64,000 nt of DNA from Planctomycetota bacterium (GCA_020853575.1 JADYYP010000075.1:62001-126000), one strand, 5' to 3'. Positions 26,089-35,073 are shown, counted from the stretch's first letter. Notes: generated from the letters alone by a model not told the origin. Numbers and translations are program-made.

Positions 26089-26921
26089 AGCCCGACCTCT
26101 CCCGGCGCGCGATCCTCGCGCGCTTGCGTGAACGCATCGCGCGTCGCGAGCCGATCATCGGCGGCGGCGCGGGCACCGGCATCTCCGCCAAGAGCGAGGA
26201 GGCCGGCGGCATCGATTTGATCGTGATCTACAACTCGGGGCGCTACCGCATGGCCGGGCGCGGGTCGCTCGCGGGCCTGATGCCCTATGGCAACGCCAAC
26301 CAGATCGTGAAGGAGATGGCCTACGAGGTCCTGCCGGTCGTGCGCCACACGCCGGTCCTGGCGGGCGTTTGCGGCACCGACCCGTTCATGATGCCGGAGC
26401 TGTTCCTCGAGGAGCTCGCCAAGCTCGGCTTCGCCGGGATCCAGAACTTCCCCACCGTCGGATTGATCGAGGGCGAATTGCGCAGCGCGCTCGAAGACAC
26501 CGAGATGGGCTTCGAGAAGGAAGTCGAGATCGTCGCCCTGGCCCACCGGATGGAGCTCTTGACCACGCCCTACGCGTTCAACGCCGACGAGGCGCGGCGC
26601 ATGGCGCGCGCCGGGGCCGACATCGTCGTCGCGCACATGGGCTGCACCAGCGGCGGTTCGATCGGCTCGAAGTCGGTCAAGCCGCTCGAGGTGTGCTTGG
26701 CGCGCATCCGCGAGATCGTGGCCGCCGTGCGCGAAGTGCGCGACGACGTGATCGTGCTGTGCCACGGAGGTCCGCTGGCCGAGCCGCTGCACGCGCAGCA
26801 CGTCTTCGACCACGTCGACGGCGTCCACGGCTTCTACGGCGCGAGCTCGACCGAGCGCTTGCCGACCGAGATCGCGATCCGTGACACGATCCGCGCTTTC
26901 AAGCAGCTGAGGCTGCGATGA
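26085..26921 (+). CDS. Phosphoenolpyruvate hydrolase family TIM-barrel protein
   Basis: This is a 278-residue TIM barrel of the family called PEP hydrolase-like (related to isocitrate-lyase-type barrels). Family-specific segments are IIGGGAGTGISAKSEEAGG near 20-38, IYNSGRYRMAGRGSLAGLMPYGNAN, VLAGVCGTDPF, GIQNFPTVGLIEG and the C-terminal CHGGPLAEP and GFYGASSTERLP. It is the second half of the commonly fused Tm-1/PEPH pair. The ATG overlaps the stop of the upstream gene by 4 nt (ATGA), and it overlaps the cupin gene in the same way. The pair may act on a small carboxylic metabolite; this is inference. Confidence 0.88.
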   Translation: MKPDLSRRAILARLRERIARREPIIGGGAGTGISAKSEEAGGIDLIVIYNSGRYRMAGRGSLAGLMPYGNANQIVKEMAYEVLPVVRHTPVLAGVCGTDPFMMPELFLEELAKLGFAGIQNFPTVGLIEGELRSALEDTEMGFEKEVEIVALAHRMELLTTPYAFNADEARRMARAGADIVVAHMGCTSGGSIGSKSVKPLEVCLARIREIVAAVREVRDDVIVLCHGGPLAEPLHAQHVFDHVDGVHGFYGASSTERLPTEIAIRDTIRAFKQLRLR

Positions 26922-27331
26922 CCTGCGCGCACTGCCTGCGGTTCGTGACCTCGGCCGAAGCGCAAGTCGAGGTGCTCCCCTGGGGACCGCACGAGTGGCT
27001 CTGTCGTCCGGGCCTGACGGAGGCCGAGGCGCTGCAACTCGTGCGCGTCAGCATGCCGGGCGGCCAAGCACACCGCTTCCACCGCCATCCGTGCATGGAA
27101 GAGCTCTTGTACGTCGTCGAAGGTCGACTCGAGCAGTGGGTCGGCCGCGAGAAGCGCATCCTCGGCGCCGGAGAGCTCGCGCACATCCCCAAGGACGTGG
27201 TGCATGGCTCGTACAACGTGTTCAAGGAGCGCGCCGTGTTCCTGGCGGTGCTCTCGCCCGCCGTGTTCGACGGTCCGGCGTTGATCGACGTCTCCGCCGA
27301 GGAGCCCTGGCGCTCGCTGCGCGACGCCTGA
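26918..27331 (+). CDS. Cupin domain protein
   Basis: This is a 137-residue single-domain cupin. Metal-binding motif 1 is seen as HRFHRHPCMEELLYVVEGRLE (residues about 47-67: two His, Glu) and motif 2 as PKDVVHGSYN (His near 90). The N-terminus has a CAHC pair. It is translationally coupled to the PEP-hydrolase-family gene (4-nt overlap), so the three proteins probably work on one substrate, with the cupin as dioxygenase, isomerase or sensor. It converges on the MFS transporter gene with a 15-nt gap. Confidence 0.8.
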   Translation: MTCAHCLRFVTSAEAQVEVLPWGPHEWLCRPGLTEAEALQLVRVSMPGGQAHRFHRHPCMEELLYVVEGRLEQWVGREKRILGAGELAHIPKDVVHGSYNVFKERAVFLAVLSPAVFDGPALIDVSAEEPWRSLRDA

Positions 27332-27346
27332 GCAGCTGCACCGGCG

Positions 27347-28879
27347 CTACTGGGTGTGCAGCTCGACCGGCTTGTAGCCGCCGCGTGAGCGGAAATAGAC
27401 CCACAGCAGCAAGTACGCGGTGAACATGCACACCGGCAGCACCGCGACCTTGCCCAGCGTTTCCTTCTGCACCAGCCCCGTGACTGCTGTCAGCGTGGCC
27501 TGCTCGGCGGACGGAAGCGCGGCCTCGCGTTGGGCGTCGACGGCTTGATAGGCGCCGAAGACGCTGGACTTCTCGACCACGACTTGGGCGTGCAAGGCTG
27601 GATGCTCGCGCAGGAGGTGCTTGGCCTTGCCGGTGTCTTGCCAGAAGCCGAACAGCGAGTTGCCCACGATTCCCGCCGCGAGCATGCCCACTCCGCCCAT
27701 CGCGTTCAGCGTCAGCGCGCCACCCTTGGGGAAACGCTCCGACACCACGCCCAGCATCGTTGGCCAGAAGAACGTCTTGCCGAAGCCGTAGAGGGTCGCT
27801 GCGGCCAAGATCGCCGCGCCGCTCGAGCCCGAGAGCCAGAAGAGGCCCAGCGCCGCGACCGCGGAACTGGTCATCAGCAGCACCAGCGGCGACAGTGCGT
27901 GCACGATCGCTCCGGCGAAGAAGCGCAACACCATCATGATCGCCGAGGTGTAGATCAGCACCCAACCGGCATTGAGCCCGAGGTGCTTCATCTCCGGCGC
28001 GAGCAGCGAGGTGATCCAACCGTCGGTCCCGAGCTCGGTGGAAGCCAGAGGCAACATCACGAGCAGCAGAATCACGAGCAGCGGCTGCCCCAACGAGCGC
28101 ACGGCGAGCCCGAATGCCACGCTGACAACGGCCGCCGCGCTCCACATCGCCGTCGGTGTCCAGCCTTCGACCAAGCCCTGGCGGGTGAGCACGCTGCCGA
28201 CTTCCGCGAAGATCAGCCCGAGCACGATGAACGCGCCGAGCGCGCCGAGCTCGCGCAGCATGTCGCGGTAGGGAACGCCAGCTCCGACGCGCTCCTGCAC
28301 GGGGAACGAGACGCGCACGAGCAACGCGGCATACAGCACGGTCGGCACCAAGATCAGCCAGAACTTGGTGGTCCACGCGATGTCACCCAGCGCGATCGCG
28401 ACCACTCCACCGAGCACCAGCCCGCCCGGCCAACCGGCGTGCAGGATGTTGAGCCACTTGGTCTTGTCGCGGCGGAACATGGTGGCCACCACCGGATTGA
28501 TCACCGCTTCCACGGTGCCGTTGCCCAGTGCCACGATCACGTTGGCCGCGTACAGGTCGCTGTAGTCCTTGGCGCGCACGGTGAGCACGATCGAGAGCAC
28601 GTGGCACACGAACGCGAAGACCATCGCGCGCCCGTAGCCGACCTTGTCGATCACCAAGCTGAAGAGCACGATCGAGATCGAGAACGGCCACAACCCGGCG
28701 CCGAAGATCTCGCCCTTCTCGGTCGCCGAGAGTCCGAACTGAACGCCCCACTCGTCGAGCGTCATCGCTCGCAGGATGAAACCGAACGAGGTCGTGATCA
28801 GGGCGATGAAGCAGCCGATGAACAGCAGGCGGTCCTGCCGGCTCGCCTCGGTGCTCGCGGGGGAAGCAGTTTGGCTCAT
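27347..28879 (-). CDS. MFS transporter
   Basis: This is a 510-residue membrane protein with about 12-14 hydrophobic segments and the MFS motif A-like loop DKVGYGRAMVFAF after TM2. The N-terminus (SRQDRLLFIGCFIALITTSFGFILRAM) and a long loop near the C-terminus (residues about 410-460, helical, rich in Ala and Gln) are features of a planctomycete MFS group. The N-terminal half is better conserved. The substrate is unknown. The ATG at 28879 is chosen for a normal cytosolic N-terminus. The convergent neighbour is the cupin of the UPF0261 cluster. Confidence 0.85.
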   Translation of the reverse strand: MSQTASPASTEASRQDRLLFIGCFIALITTSFGFILRAMTLDEWGVQFGLSATEKGEIFGAGLWPFSISIVLFSLVIDKVGYGRAMVFAFVCHVLSIVLTVRAKDYSDLYAANVIVALGNGTVEAVINPVVATMFRRDKTKWLNILHAGWPGGLVLGGVVAIALGDIAWTTKFWLILVPTVLYAALLVRVSFPVQERVGAGVPYRDMLRELGALGAFIVLGLIFAEVGSVLTRQGLVEGWTPTAMWSAAAVVSVAFGLAVRSLGQPLLVILLLVMLPLASTELGTDGWITSLLAPEMKHLGLNAGWVLIYTSAIMMVLRFFAGAIVHALSPLVLLMTSSAVAALGLFWLSGSSGAAILAAATLYGFGKTFFWPTMLGVVSERFPKGGALTLNAMGGVGMLAAGIVGNSLFGFWQDTGKAKHLLREHPALHAQVVVEKSSVFGAYQAVDAQREAALPSAEQATLTAVTGLVQKETLGKVAVLPVCMFTAYLLLWVYFRSRGGYKPVELHTQ

Positions 28880-28935
28880 GGTTTCCTCGTGCCAGGACTG
28901 TGAAAACGGCCGCGCGCCGCGCTCGGCTCGCGCCG

Positions 28936-29607
28936 CTACAGCTCGACCCCCAGACCGAAGGCCGGGCCGGAGATCTCGAGGTCCACTTCGGAATCCTCGT
29001 ATTCGTACATCTGCATCGAGCGCCAGCCGACGTAGCAGCGCGACCACTCGTTCAAGCGCAGCGTCAGCAGCGCATCGGTGCTGGTCGCGAACAGCGGGTC
29101 GCCGAACAGCGGCGCGGAGCGCGTGTGCCCGAATTCCACCGACCAGCGTTCGTTGATCCGCGCGGAGAGCCACAATCCGCCGAGTGCGTTGCGCGAGCTG
29201 CGCAGCTCTTCGGCCGCTTGCGTGGGCCCCTCGAGCTCGATCTCGACATTGACGAACTCGACTCCAGCGAACCACGCGAACTCGAGCGCACCGCCGGCGA
29301 CGCGTCGCCCGAGCGCCAGCTCGCCATTGCGCATCTGCACGCGGACGTCGAGGCGCTCGGGCCCCTGGATCGTCGCGTCGCCGACTTCGAGCACCTCGCC
29401 GGCCGGAACGCTCTCGCCGAACTGACCCTCTCCGCCCCGCGCACGCCCTTGGAGGAACCAGCCCTCGCGCTCGCCCTTCCACATCCAGCGCGCCTCGAGC
29501 CCGGGCATCCACACGTCGCGATCCGCGCCCTCGAGATCCGTCAGTGAGCGACAACTCGCCAACGCGAGCGCTGAAAGCGAAACCAGGCAACGCAGTGCGA
29601 GCTTCAC
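28936..29607 (-). CDS. Lipoprotein of unknown function
   Basis: This encodes a 223-residue protein if started at the GTG at 29607, which gives an ideal lipoprotein signal (VKLALRCLVSLSALALASC, lipobox LASC). An ATG at 29649 adds 14 residues and is also possible. The mature part is Trp-, Glu- and Arg-rich with alternating strands (WFLQGRARGGEGQF, EFAWFAGVEFVNVEIELEG), suggesting a beta-barrel-like or beta-sandwich outer-envelope protein. I do not recognise the family. It lies between the MFS gene and the beta-helix gene, all on the same strand. Confidence 0.65.
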   Translation of the reverse strand: MKLALRCLVSLSALALASCRSLTDLEGADRDVWMPGLEARWMWKGEREGWFLQGRARGGEGQFGESVPAGEVLEVGDATIQGPERLDVRVQMRNGELALGRRVAGGALEFAWFAGVEFVNVEIELEGPTQAAEELRSSRNALGGLWLSARINERWSVEFGHTRSAPLFGDPLFATSTDALLTLRLNEWSRCYVGWRSMQMYEYEDSEVDLEISGPAFGLGVEL

Positions 29608-29692
29608 GCGGGGTTCGCGAACGGTAGCAGAAAGCTCGCGGTCGCGCATGCGAGCGCCACCGTCCCGACGCGACCGTGGAGCTGCGCAGCGC

Positions 29693-31789
29693 TCACAGGC
29701 GCAGCAGATCGAGAGTCAGCGCCGCGGCGCCGTCGATCTGGAAGTACTCGACCTCGAAGGTGTGCCGACCGGAGGGGAGCTCGAGCAGCACCTCGCTGCG
29801 CGTCAACGGATGCCAGCTCCAGTCCTCGAGTCGCGGCGTGCCGTCGACACGCACCCGCACCCCGTCATCGGACTCGACGCGCAGGCGGTACCTTCCGGCC
29901 TCGAGCTCCAAGCTGGTGGCGGCGAGCAAGCCGAAGCGCTCGTCGCCCACGGCCGCGTGGACATCGCGCTCGTCGGCCCACGGATCGAGCCAAGTGCGCA
30001 CATCGAGCTCGACCGCGGCGTCCTCGGCCAGGGCGCGCCATTGGGCCTGCGCCTCGGCGTTTCCGCGCGGATCGGGGCCCGCGCTCCATGAGAACCAGCG
30101 CGCGCGCCAGCTCGCGGCGGCGAACAGGCCGCCCACCGGGCGCAACTCCGGTCGCGGCTCGCCGCTCTCGAAATCCCACGGCCCCCACTGGCCCATGTGG
30201 ATCGACTCGAGCCCCGGGTGCCGGCGCGCCGGATCGAAGGGCCGCGTCGATCCGGGCAGCGCGTTCAACTCGACCTCCAGCTTCCCCGCCCACTCCGCGG
30301 GAAGCTCGCTCAGCGCTGGGCGCACACTCGAGGACTGGATGCGGCCACTGGGCAAGCGCCCGAGCACACCGCGCAGGTGTTCCTTGGGCTCGAGCTCGCC
30401 GGAAGCCAGTCCTTCGGCGAGCACTAGATCGCGGATCGAGAGCTCGGACTGTTCGGCCGCGATGATGTTGTTTCCAAAGGCCAGGCCGGTGCTGCGCTCG
30501 ATGGCGATGTCGACGTCGTTCTCCGCGAAGCTGTTGTCCAGCACCAGGTGATCGCGCGAAGAGCTGTCTCCAAAACGCCCGAACGGACCCGACACGTAGT
30601 GCGGATCCTCGTCCCAGTACAGCTCGAGTCCGATCGCGCAGCGCTCGAGCAGGTTGCCGACCAGCGCGCACTCCTGGCCGTGCTCGATGCTGATCCCCGC
30701 GCCGCCAGCGTCGCGGAAGTCGTTGCGCGCGACCAGCATGCGGCTGGAGTATCCGGCCCACAGCCCGTGCTGGCGGCAGCCGCTGGCGCGGTTCTCGATC
30801 GCCCGGTTGTCGCGGCTGAAAGTGGTCTCGATGCCATTGGCGACGGCGAACGAGAAGTCGTTGCGATAGATCAGATTGCGATCCGAGCCGCCGGGATCGG
30901 CCTCACCGCGCGCACGCGCGTGACCCTCGACCAGATCCTCGCCCGCGTAGAGGAACAGGCCATCGCCGCCGCACACCGCGCTGTTCTCGGCGATCAAGTT
31001 GTTGGAGCAGCGCTCGAACAGCAGGATTCCGGCCGAGTCCTGGCCGCGCCAGTAGCGCTCGTGGCTGTAGCCGCGCACGCAGTAGTCGCAGCGATTGCGA
31101 GCGATCAGATTCCCGCTGGAGCGGTACAGCGCGATGCCCCAACCCGAGAGGAACGAGGCGTCGTTGTCGAAGATGCGCGCGTTGTTGCTGCGCGTGAGCA
31201 AGATCCCGTTCTGACCGTGCCGGACACGGCAACCGGAAACCACCGGGCTCTCGCAGTTGGTCAGCGAGATCGCGGCGCCGTAATGGGCCAACCACTCGCC
31301 ATGGTCGTTGTCGTGGGGGCGCAGCCAGTCGCCCTCGTCCTCGGCGGCCAGCGTGCTGCGCAGGCGCTGCGCGAAGTTGCCGTCGAAGCGCACGTTCTCG
31401 ATGCGCAGCCCATCGCAACGCTCCGCGACGATGCCCCCGCGCACACCGCTGAGCGTCCCGCCGCGGACCACCACGTCGCGGCAATCGGTCAGATAGATCG
31501 CGTAACCGTCGAGCCGATCCTGCGGCGTATCCGGAGCTGCGCCTCGCAGGTGGGCGCCACCCAGATCCAGCACCAAGCCCGTGCGTCGCTCGATGCGGAT
31601 CAGGCACGCCGGCTCGCCCTCGTGCGCCGGAGTCGGAGTGCGCTCATACGTGCCAGGAGCCACGCGCGTCGACGCCTGCAAGGCCCACGCGCCGCGCGCC
31701 GGCGGAGACTCGCTTTGCCGCGCGTGCAGCAACCCCGGGACTGCGGCGATGGCGCAAGCGGTCAGCCAGTTCGAGACGTCGGTGCGCAT
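29693..31789 (-). CDS. Exported right-handed beta-helix protein with C-terminal PA14-like domain
   Basis: This is a 698-residue secreted protein. A signal peptide is at about 1-24. A right-handed parallel beta-helix (PbH1 repeats, NosD/pectate-lyase type) spans about 95-455, with recurring units such as GTLSGVRGGIVAERCDGLRI, NGILLTRSNNARIFDND and SSGNLIARNRCDY. A C-terminal domain at about 570-698 reads RYRLRVESDDGVRVRVDGTP and SGRHTFEVEYFQIDGAAALTL, which is the PA14-type carbohydrate-binding pattern. Probably a polysaccharide lyase or carbohydrate-binding protein of the cell surface. No single catalytic residue can be assigned. Confidence 0.8.
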   Translation of the reverse strand: MRTDVSNWLTACAIAAVPGLLHARQSESPPARGAWALQASTRVAPGTYERTPTPAHEGEPACLIRIERRTGLVLDLGGAHLRGAAPDTPQDRLDGYAIYLTDCRDVVVRGGTLSGVRGGIVAERCDGLRIENVRFDGNFAQRLRSTLAAEDEGDWLRPHDNDHGEWLAHYGAAISLTNCESPVVSGCRVRHGQNGILLTRSNNARIFDNDASFLSGWGIALYRSSGNLIARNRCDYCVRGYSHERYWRGQDSAGILLFERCSNNLIAENSAVCGGDGLFLYAGEDLVEGHARARGEADPGGSDRNLIYRNDFSFAVANGIETTFSRDNRAIENRASGCRQHGLWAGYSSRMLVARNDFRDAGGAGISIEHGQECALVGNLLERCAIGLELYWDEDPHYVSGPFGRFGDSSSRDHLVLDNSFAENDVDIAIERSTGLAFGNNIIAAEQSELSIRDLVLAEGLASGELEPKEHLRGVLGRLPSGRIQSSSVRPALSELPAEWAGKLEVELNALPGSTRPFDPARRHPGLESIHMGQWGPWDFESGEPRPELRPVGGLFAAASWRARWFSWSAGPDPRGNAEAQAQWRALAEDAAVELDVRTWLDPWADERDVHAAVGDERFGLLAATSLELEAGRYRLRVESDDGVRVRVDGTPRLEDWSWHPLTRSEVLLELPSGRHTFEVEYFQIDGAAALTLDLLRL

Positions 31790-31994
31790 CCTGCCTTTCC
31801 CCCGTGCGAGCGTCGAGCGAGCATCGCTCCGCGCCGCCGCATGCTAGAGCCCGCCCCGCTGCTTGAGAAGCGCGCGGAGTCGGCCGCGCCGCCGCGCCAC
31901 GGATGCTATTCTCCGGCCCAAGTTCGTTGCACTGGACTCGACTCCCTTGAACACCACACGCCCCGCGAGCTCCGGCATCCGCTTGGATCCGGAC
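31790..31994. promoter_or_regulatory. Divergent intergenic region between the beta-helix gene and nadA
   Basis: These 205 bp hold the promoters of both divergent genes by position, and possibly the true nadA start (a TTG at 31947 would add 16 residues). No clear operator, riboswitch or promoter box is seen. Confidence 0.35.
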
Positions 31995-33290
31995 ATGAAC
32001 ATCTGCCAGACCGATCTACCGCTCGATTGGTATCAGACGGAGTTCAAGCCCTACGCCGAGGAGTACATGCGGCTCCCCGACCGCCGCCCGGGAACCGTTC
32101 TGCCCTGGCTCGATCGCTACGCACGGCCCGCGCTCGAGCACTTCGGCGACGCCCTGCTGCTCGTGGCGCACTTCTACATGGGAGGCGAGATCGTCAAGTT
32201 GGTCGAGCGCTACGGCGGTGCCGTCAGCGACAGCTATCAACTCGCGCTGCAGGCCGCGCGCAACCCGCACAAGAAGGTGATCGTCGAGTCCGCCGTGCAC
32301 TTCATGGCCGAGTCGATCGCGATCCTGGCCCACGACGACCAGTCGGTGTGGATCACCAATCCCAAGGCCGGCTGCACGATGGAGATGCTCGCCAAGGACT
32401 ACATGGTCGAGCCGGTGGCGGAGCAGCTGATCGAGCGCTACGGCGAGCGCCTGCTGGTGATCGCCTACATGAACACCGGTGGACGGATCAAGGCGCTCGC
32501 AGGCCGCACCGGCGGCGCCGTGTGCACCAGCTCGAACGCGCCCAAGATCGTCGAGTGGGCACGCAAGCAGGGCAAGAAGATCCTGTTCGTCCCCGACCAG
32601 CACCTGGGCCGCAACACGGCCGCGAAGTTGGGCATGGATCTGAGCAAGGTGGTCGCGCTGCCCGACCCGCAGATCGGGCGCGGTGGATTCAAGGTCGACG
32701 ACAAGACGGTCGCCGGCGGATTGGCCGCGCTCGACGCGGCCGAGATGATCCTGTGGGGCAGCTTCTGCGGCGTGCACACGGTGTTCAGTCCGGCGCATGT
32801 GCAGTACTGGAAGGAGCGCGGCTACACCGTGCTGGTGCACCCCGAGTCGAAGCTGGAGGTGGTGCAAGCCTCCGACGGCAGCGGCTCGACCAACTTCCTG
32901 TGGGAGGCCGTGATGAAGGCGAAGAGCGGAGAGCGCATCGCCATCGGCACCGAGGGACACTTCGTGCGCAACGCGCGCGAGCAGGGCCGCTTGCGCGGCG
33001 TGGAGATCGTGCACTTGGCCGACATCCCCGACCCGCGCTTCCAGTCGATGGGCTGCGGCTGCGCGACGATGAGCCGCAACGATCCGCCGCACTTGGCCGG
33101 GATGCTCGACCTGTTGCGCCAAGGCCGGCCGCCGGCCGCCAACCGCGTGTACGCCGGGGACGTCGTCGACGAGGAGAGCGGGGCGCTCGATCGACTCGCG
33201 CTCGCGGAACGCGCGCAGCTGATCCGCCACGCGCGCCTCTCGCTGCAGCGCATGATCGACGTCACCGAGACGGGAACGTCGAACGTCTGA
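31995..33290 (+). CDS. nadA: Quinolinate synthase
   Basis: This is a 431-residue iron-sulfur enzyme that joins iminoaspartate and dihydroxyacetone phosphate to quinolinate, in de novo NAD synthesis. The three cluster cysteines are present: Cys127 (NPKAGCTM), Cys258 (WGSFCGVH) and Cys354 (QSMGCGCATM). HFYMGGEIVKL, VFVPDQHLGRN-like (ILFVPDQHLGRN) and GSGSTNFL substrate-binding blocks are also seen. It is longer than the about 340-residue enzyme of E. coli because of insertions of the type seen in many long NadA forms. ATG at 31995 is used; a TTG upstream is possible. No nadB or nadC lies nearby. Confidence 0.93.
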   Translation: MNICQTDLPLDWYQTEFKPYAEEYMRLPDRRPGTVLPWLDRYARPALEHFGDALLLVAHFYMGGEIVKLVERYGGAVSDSYQLALQAARNPHKKVIVESAVHFMAESIAILAHDDQSVWITNPKAGCTMEMLAKDYMVEPVAEQLIERYGERLLVIAYMNTGGRIKALAGRTGGAVCTSSNAPKIVEWARKQGKKILFVPDQHLGRNTAAKLGMDLSKVVALPDPQIGRGGFKVDDKTVAGGLAALDAAEMILWGSFCGVHTVFSPAHVQYWKERGYTVLVHPESKLEVVQASDGSGSTNFLWEAVMKAKSGERIAIGTEGHFVRNAREQGRLRGVEIVHLADIPDPRFQSMGCGCATMSRNDPPHLAGMLDLLRQGRPPAANRVYAGDVVDEESGALDRLALAERAQLIRHARLSLQRMIDVTETGTSNV

Positions 33291-33302
33291 GGGCAGGCTG
33301 AG

Positions 33303-34655
33303 CTACTTGGCGCTCGGCGCGCCCTTGGCCAGTTCCGCCTGCACGATCGCCCGCAGCGCCGCGGCCTCGTCGGGGTGTTCCTTCAGGACGTCGTGTGCCT
33401 CGCGCGGATCGGACTCGAGATCGAACAGCTGATCAGTGCGCTCGGGCCGGTGCACGAGCTTCCAGCGCTTGGAATACAGCGCGTAGATCGGACCGGGCGG
33501 ATTGCGTTCGCCTTCGCGCGTCGGACGCATCACGAACGCGTGGGTGCGCGGACTCGCGAGCACGTCGAGCCCGCGACCGAAGCTCGCCTTGGCCCCCAAC
33601 CCAGCGTGGGCCAGGGCCGTGGGCATCAGATCGACCAGTGAGACGACCTCGCTCGAGCGCCGAGGGGCGAGCCCTGGTGCACGCACGGCCGCGAACACCT
33701 GCGCCACTTCGCGCGTGACTTCGCCACGGCCGAGCATCGTCTGCTCGCCAAACGCCTGTCCGGTGACGCTGCACATCGCGACCACCGTGCGCGCGGCCAG
33801 ACCGGTCTGCTCGAGCTTCGCGAGCACGCGTTGCACCGCGTCGTCGGTGGCGCGCAGATCTCCGTCGTAGCGGTTGTACAGCCGCTCGACCGCGGCCCGA
33901 TCCACGTCTTGGAGGCGCATGCCCTTGGGCGTGACCATGCCTTCCAACTCGGGGAAGAACATGCGGATCAGGATCTGGTTGCTGAATCCGCCCTGGTTGA
34001 AGCGCTCTGGCGGAGTGCCGATGGCGTCGATGGCACGCGAGCAAGCCTCGTCGTTTTGGAACATCGTCATGTAGGGCATCACGGGGAGGTTGGGCTCCTG
34101 TCCCCCCTTGAAGTGCAGCCACAGGAAGATGCGCTGCTCCTTGGCGTGCACCTCGAGCCAGCGTTCGGCCAAGGCCGCGATCTCGGACGGCTCGCGCACG
34201 CTTTCCGCCGGCTCGTCGAGGGTGTGGAAGCCCGCCTGGAGCCCCGACCAGGTGCCGATGTGGCGCGTGCTGACGAAGGCCGCGCAGCGGTAGCGCTGTC
34301 CGGCGAGGTGCTCGGCAACCGAGCTCACGGCGGAGCTCGGCTTCCAAGGCGACCGCGGCGGACCGAGCGAGACCAAGGCGTGCTCGACAGGGCTCGACGA
34401 GCTCAGCACCGACAAATGTGCGCCGAAAGACGACGTCACTGGCGAATACGTGCGCTCGAACACCGCGCTAGCGCTCAGGAAGGCGTCGATCGCCGGCGTG
34501 GTCGGCCGGTGCCAACCGAAGAACCCGACGTGATCGGGACGCACCGAGTCGAAGGTGATCAGCACGACCGCCCGCGGTTCCTCCTGCGCGGGCGCCGGAG
34601 CGGCCAGCCCACACCACACCCACACACCCACGGCGATCCACGACCAGCGCAGCAT
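33303..34655 (-). CDS. Exported sulfatase-fold protein, probable pseudoenzyme
   Basis: This is a 450-residue protein with a signal peptide at 1-23 (cleavage after APAQ or APA). The sulfatase/alkaline phosphatase fold is evident: VVLITFDSVRPDHVGFFG at 30-47, YSPVTSSFGAHLSVLSS at 70-86 and a conserved C-terminal KRWKLVHRPERTDQLFDLESDPREAHD. The segment at 290-329 aligns without gaps to the usual TSDHGE...GHG...RAPG region, but the metal-binding Asp-His pair is Val297-Thr298 and the following His is Arg310. The first Asp (Asp36) remains. Classical hydrolysis is therefore unlikely. It converges with nadA, the stops being 12 nt apart. Confidence 0.8.
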   Translation of the reverse strand: MLRWSWIAVGVWVWCGLAAPAPAQEEPRAVVLITFDSVRPDHVGFFGWHRPTTPAIDAFLSASAVFERTYSPVTSSFGAHLSVLSSSSPVEHALVSLGPPRSPWKPSSAVSSVAEHLAGQRYRCAAFVSTRHIGTWSGLQAGFHTLDEPAESVREPSEIAALAERWLEVHAKEQRIFLWLHFKGGQEPNLPVMPYMTMFQNDEACSRAIDAIGTPPERFNQGGFSNQILIRMFFPELEGMVTPKGMRLQDVDRAAVERLYNRYDGDLRATDDAVQRVLAKLEQTGLAARTVVAMCSVTGQAFGEQTMLGRGEVTREVAQVFAAVRAPGLAPRRSSEVVSLVDLMPTALAHAGLGAKASFGRGLDVLASPRTHAFVMRPTREGERNPPGPIYALYSKRWKLVHRPERTDQLFDLESDPREAHDVLKEHPDEAAALRAIVQAELAKGAPSAK

Positions 34656-35073
34656 CGAGTTCGGTTCCTTTCGCACGGCGCACGGCGGCGCCGCGAGAGA
34701 GCTTAAGGCCGGCGAGCGCCTTGGATCGTGACCTTTTCTGACCCGCGCCATGCCCGAGGTGCGGAATCTGCGGTCCAGCCCGGGCCCCGCGCGTGCCCCC
34801 GACTTCGCTCCCCCCCACGCGCTGGTCCTCGGACCGGTGAGACCTTCCCGCGGTGCTTTGGTGCCGCGGGGGCTCTTGATGTGGTTCCTCGTCCGCGCGT
34901 CGTGCGAAGCGCGCGGACTCGGCGCGAGTGATTCCTGACGCCCGCGCCGCGAGAAGAGGAGGACTCTTGAGCGCGGCCGACATGGATCCTGAGCCATGTC
35001 GGCCGCCTTTGCCGCGTGTTCGAGGCGGGCGCGCCGAGCCGCGCACGCGCAGCGCGCTATGCTGCGCGCGTCC
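34656..35073. other. Hairpin-rich 418-bp intergenic region, candidate ncRNA or control region
   Basis: This gap separates the divergent sulfatase-fold and rlmN genes. I see no convincing protein gene; short open frames at 34728-34938 lack support. It contains consecutive inverted repeats: 7-bp arms at 34847-34853/34864-34870, 9-bp arms at 34891-34899/34910-34918 and perfect 13-bp arms at 34973-34985/34994-35006. The last is followed by CTTT. The set could be a small structured RNA with a terminator, or regulator-binding sites. The high GC content makes short hairpins common, but the 13-bp perfect stem stands out. Confidence 0.4.
34973..35010 (+). terminator. Strong 13-bp hairpin upstream of rlmN
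   Basis: Perfect arms of 13 bp with an 8-nt loop are followed by CTTT. It may be an intrinsic terminator of a short plus-strand transcript, or an operator for rlmN, whose start lies about 65 nt downstream. No protein gene that would need it is visible just upstream. Confidence 0.4.

Noticed and set aside
34728..34938. Two short plus-strand open frames in the gap before rlmN
   Set aside because: They overlap each other, lack a ribosome-binding site and known family, and lie in the hairpin-rich stretch; kept as non-coding.
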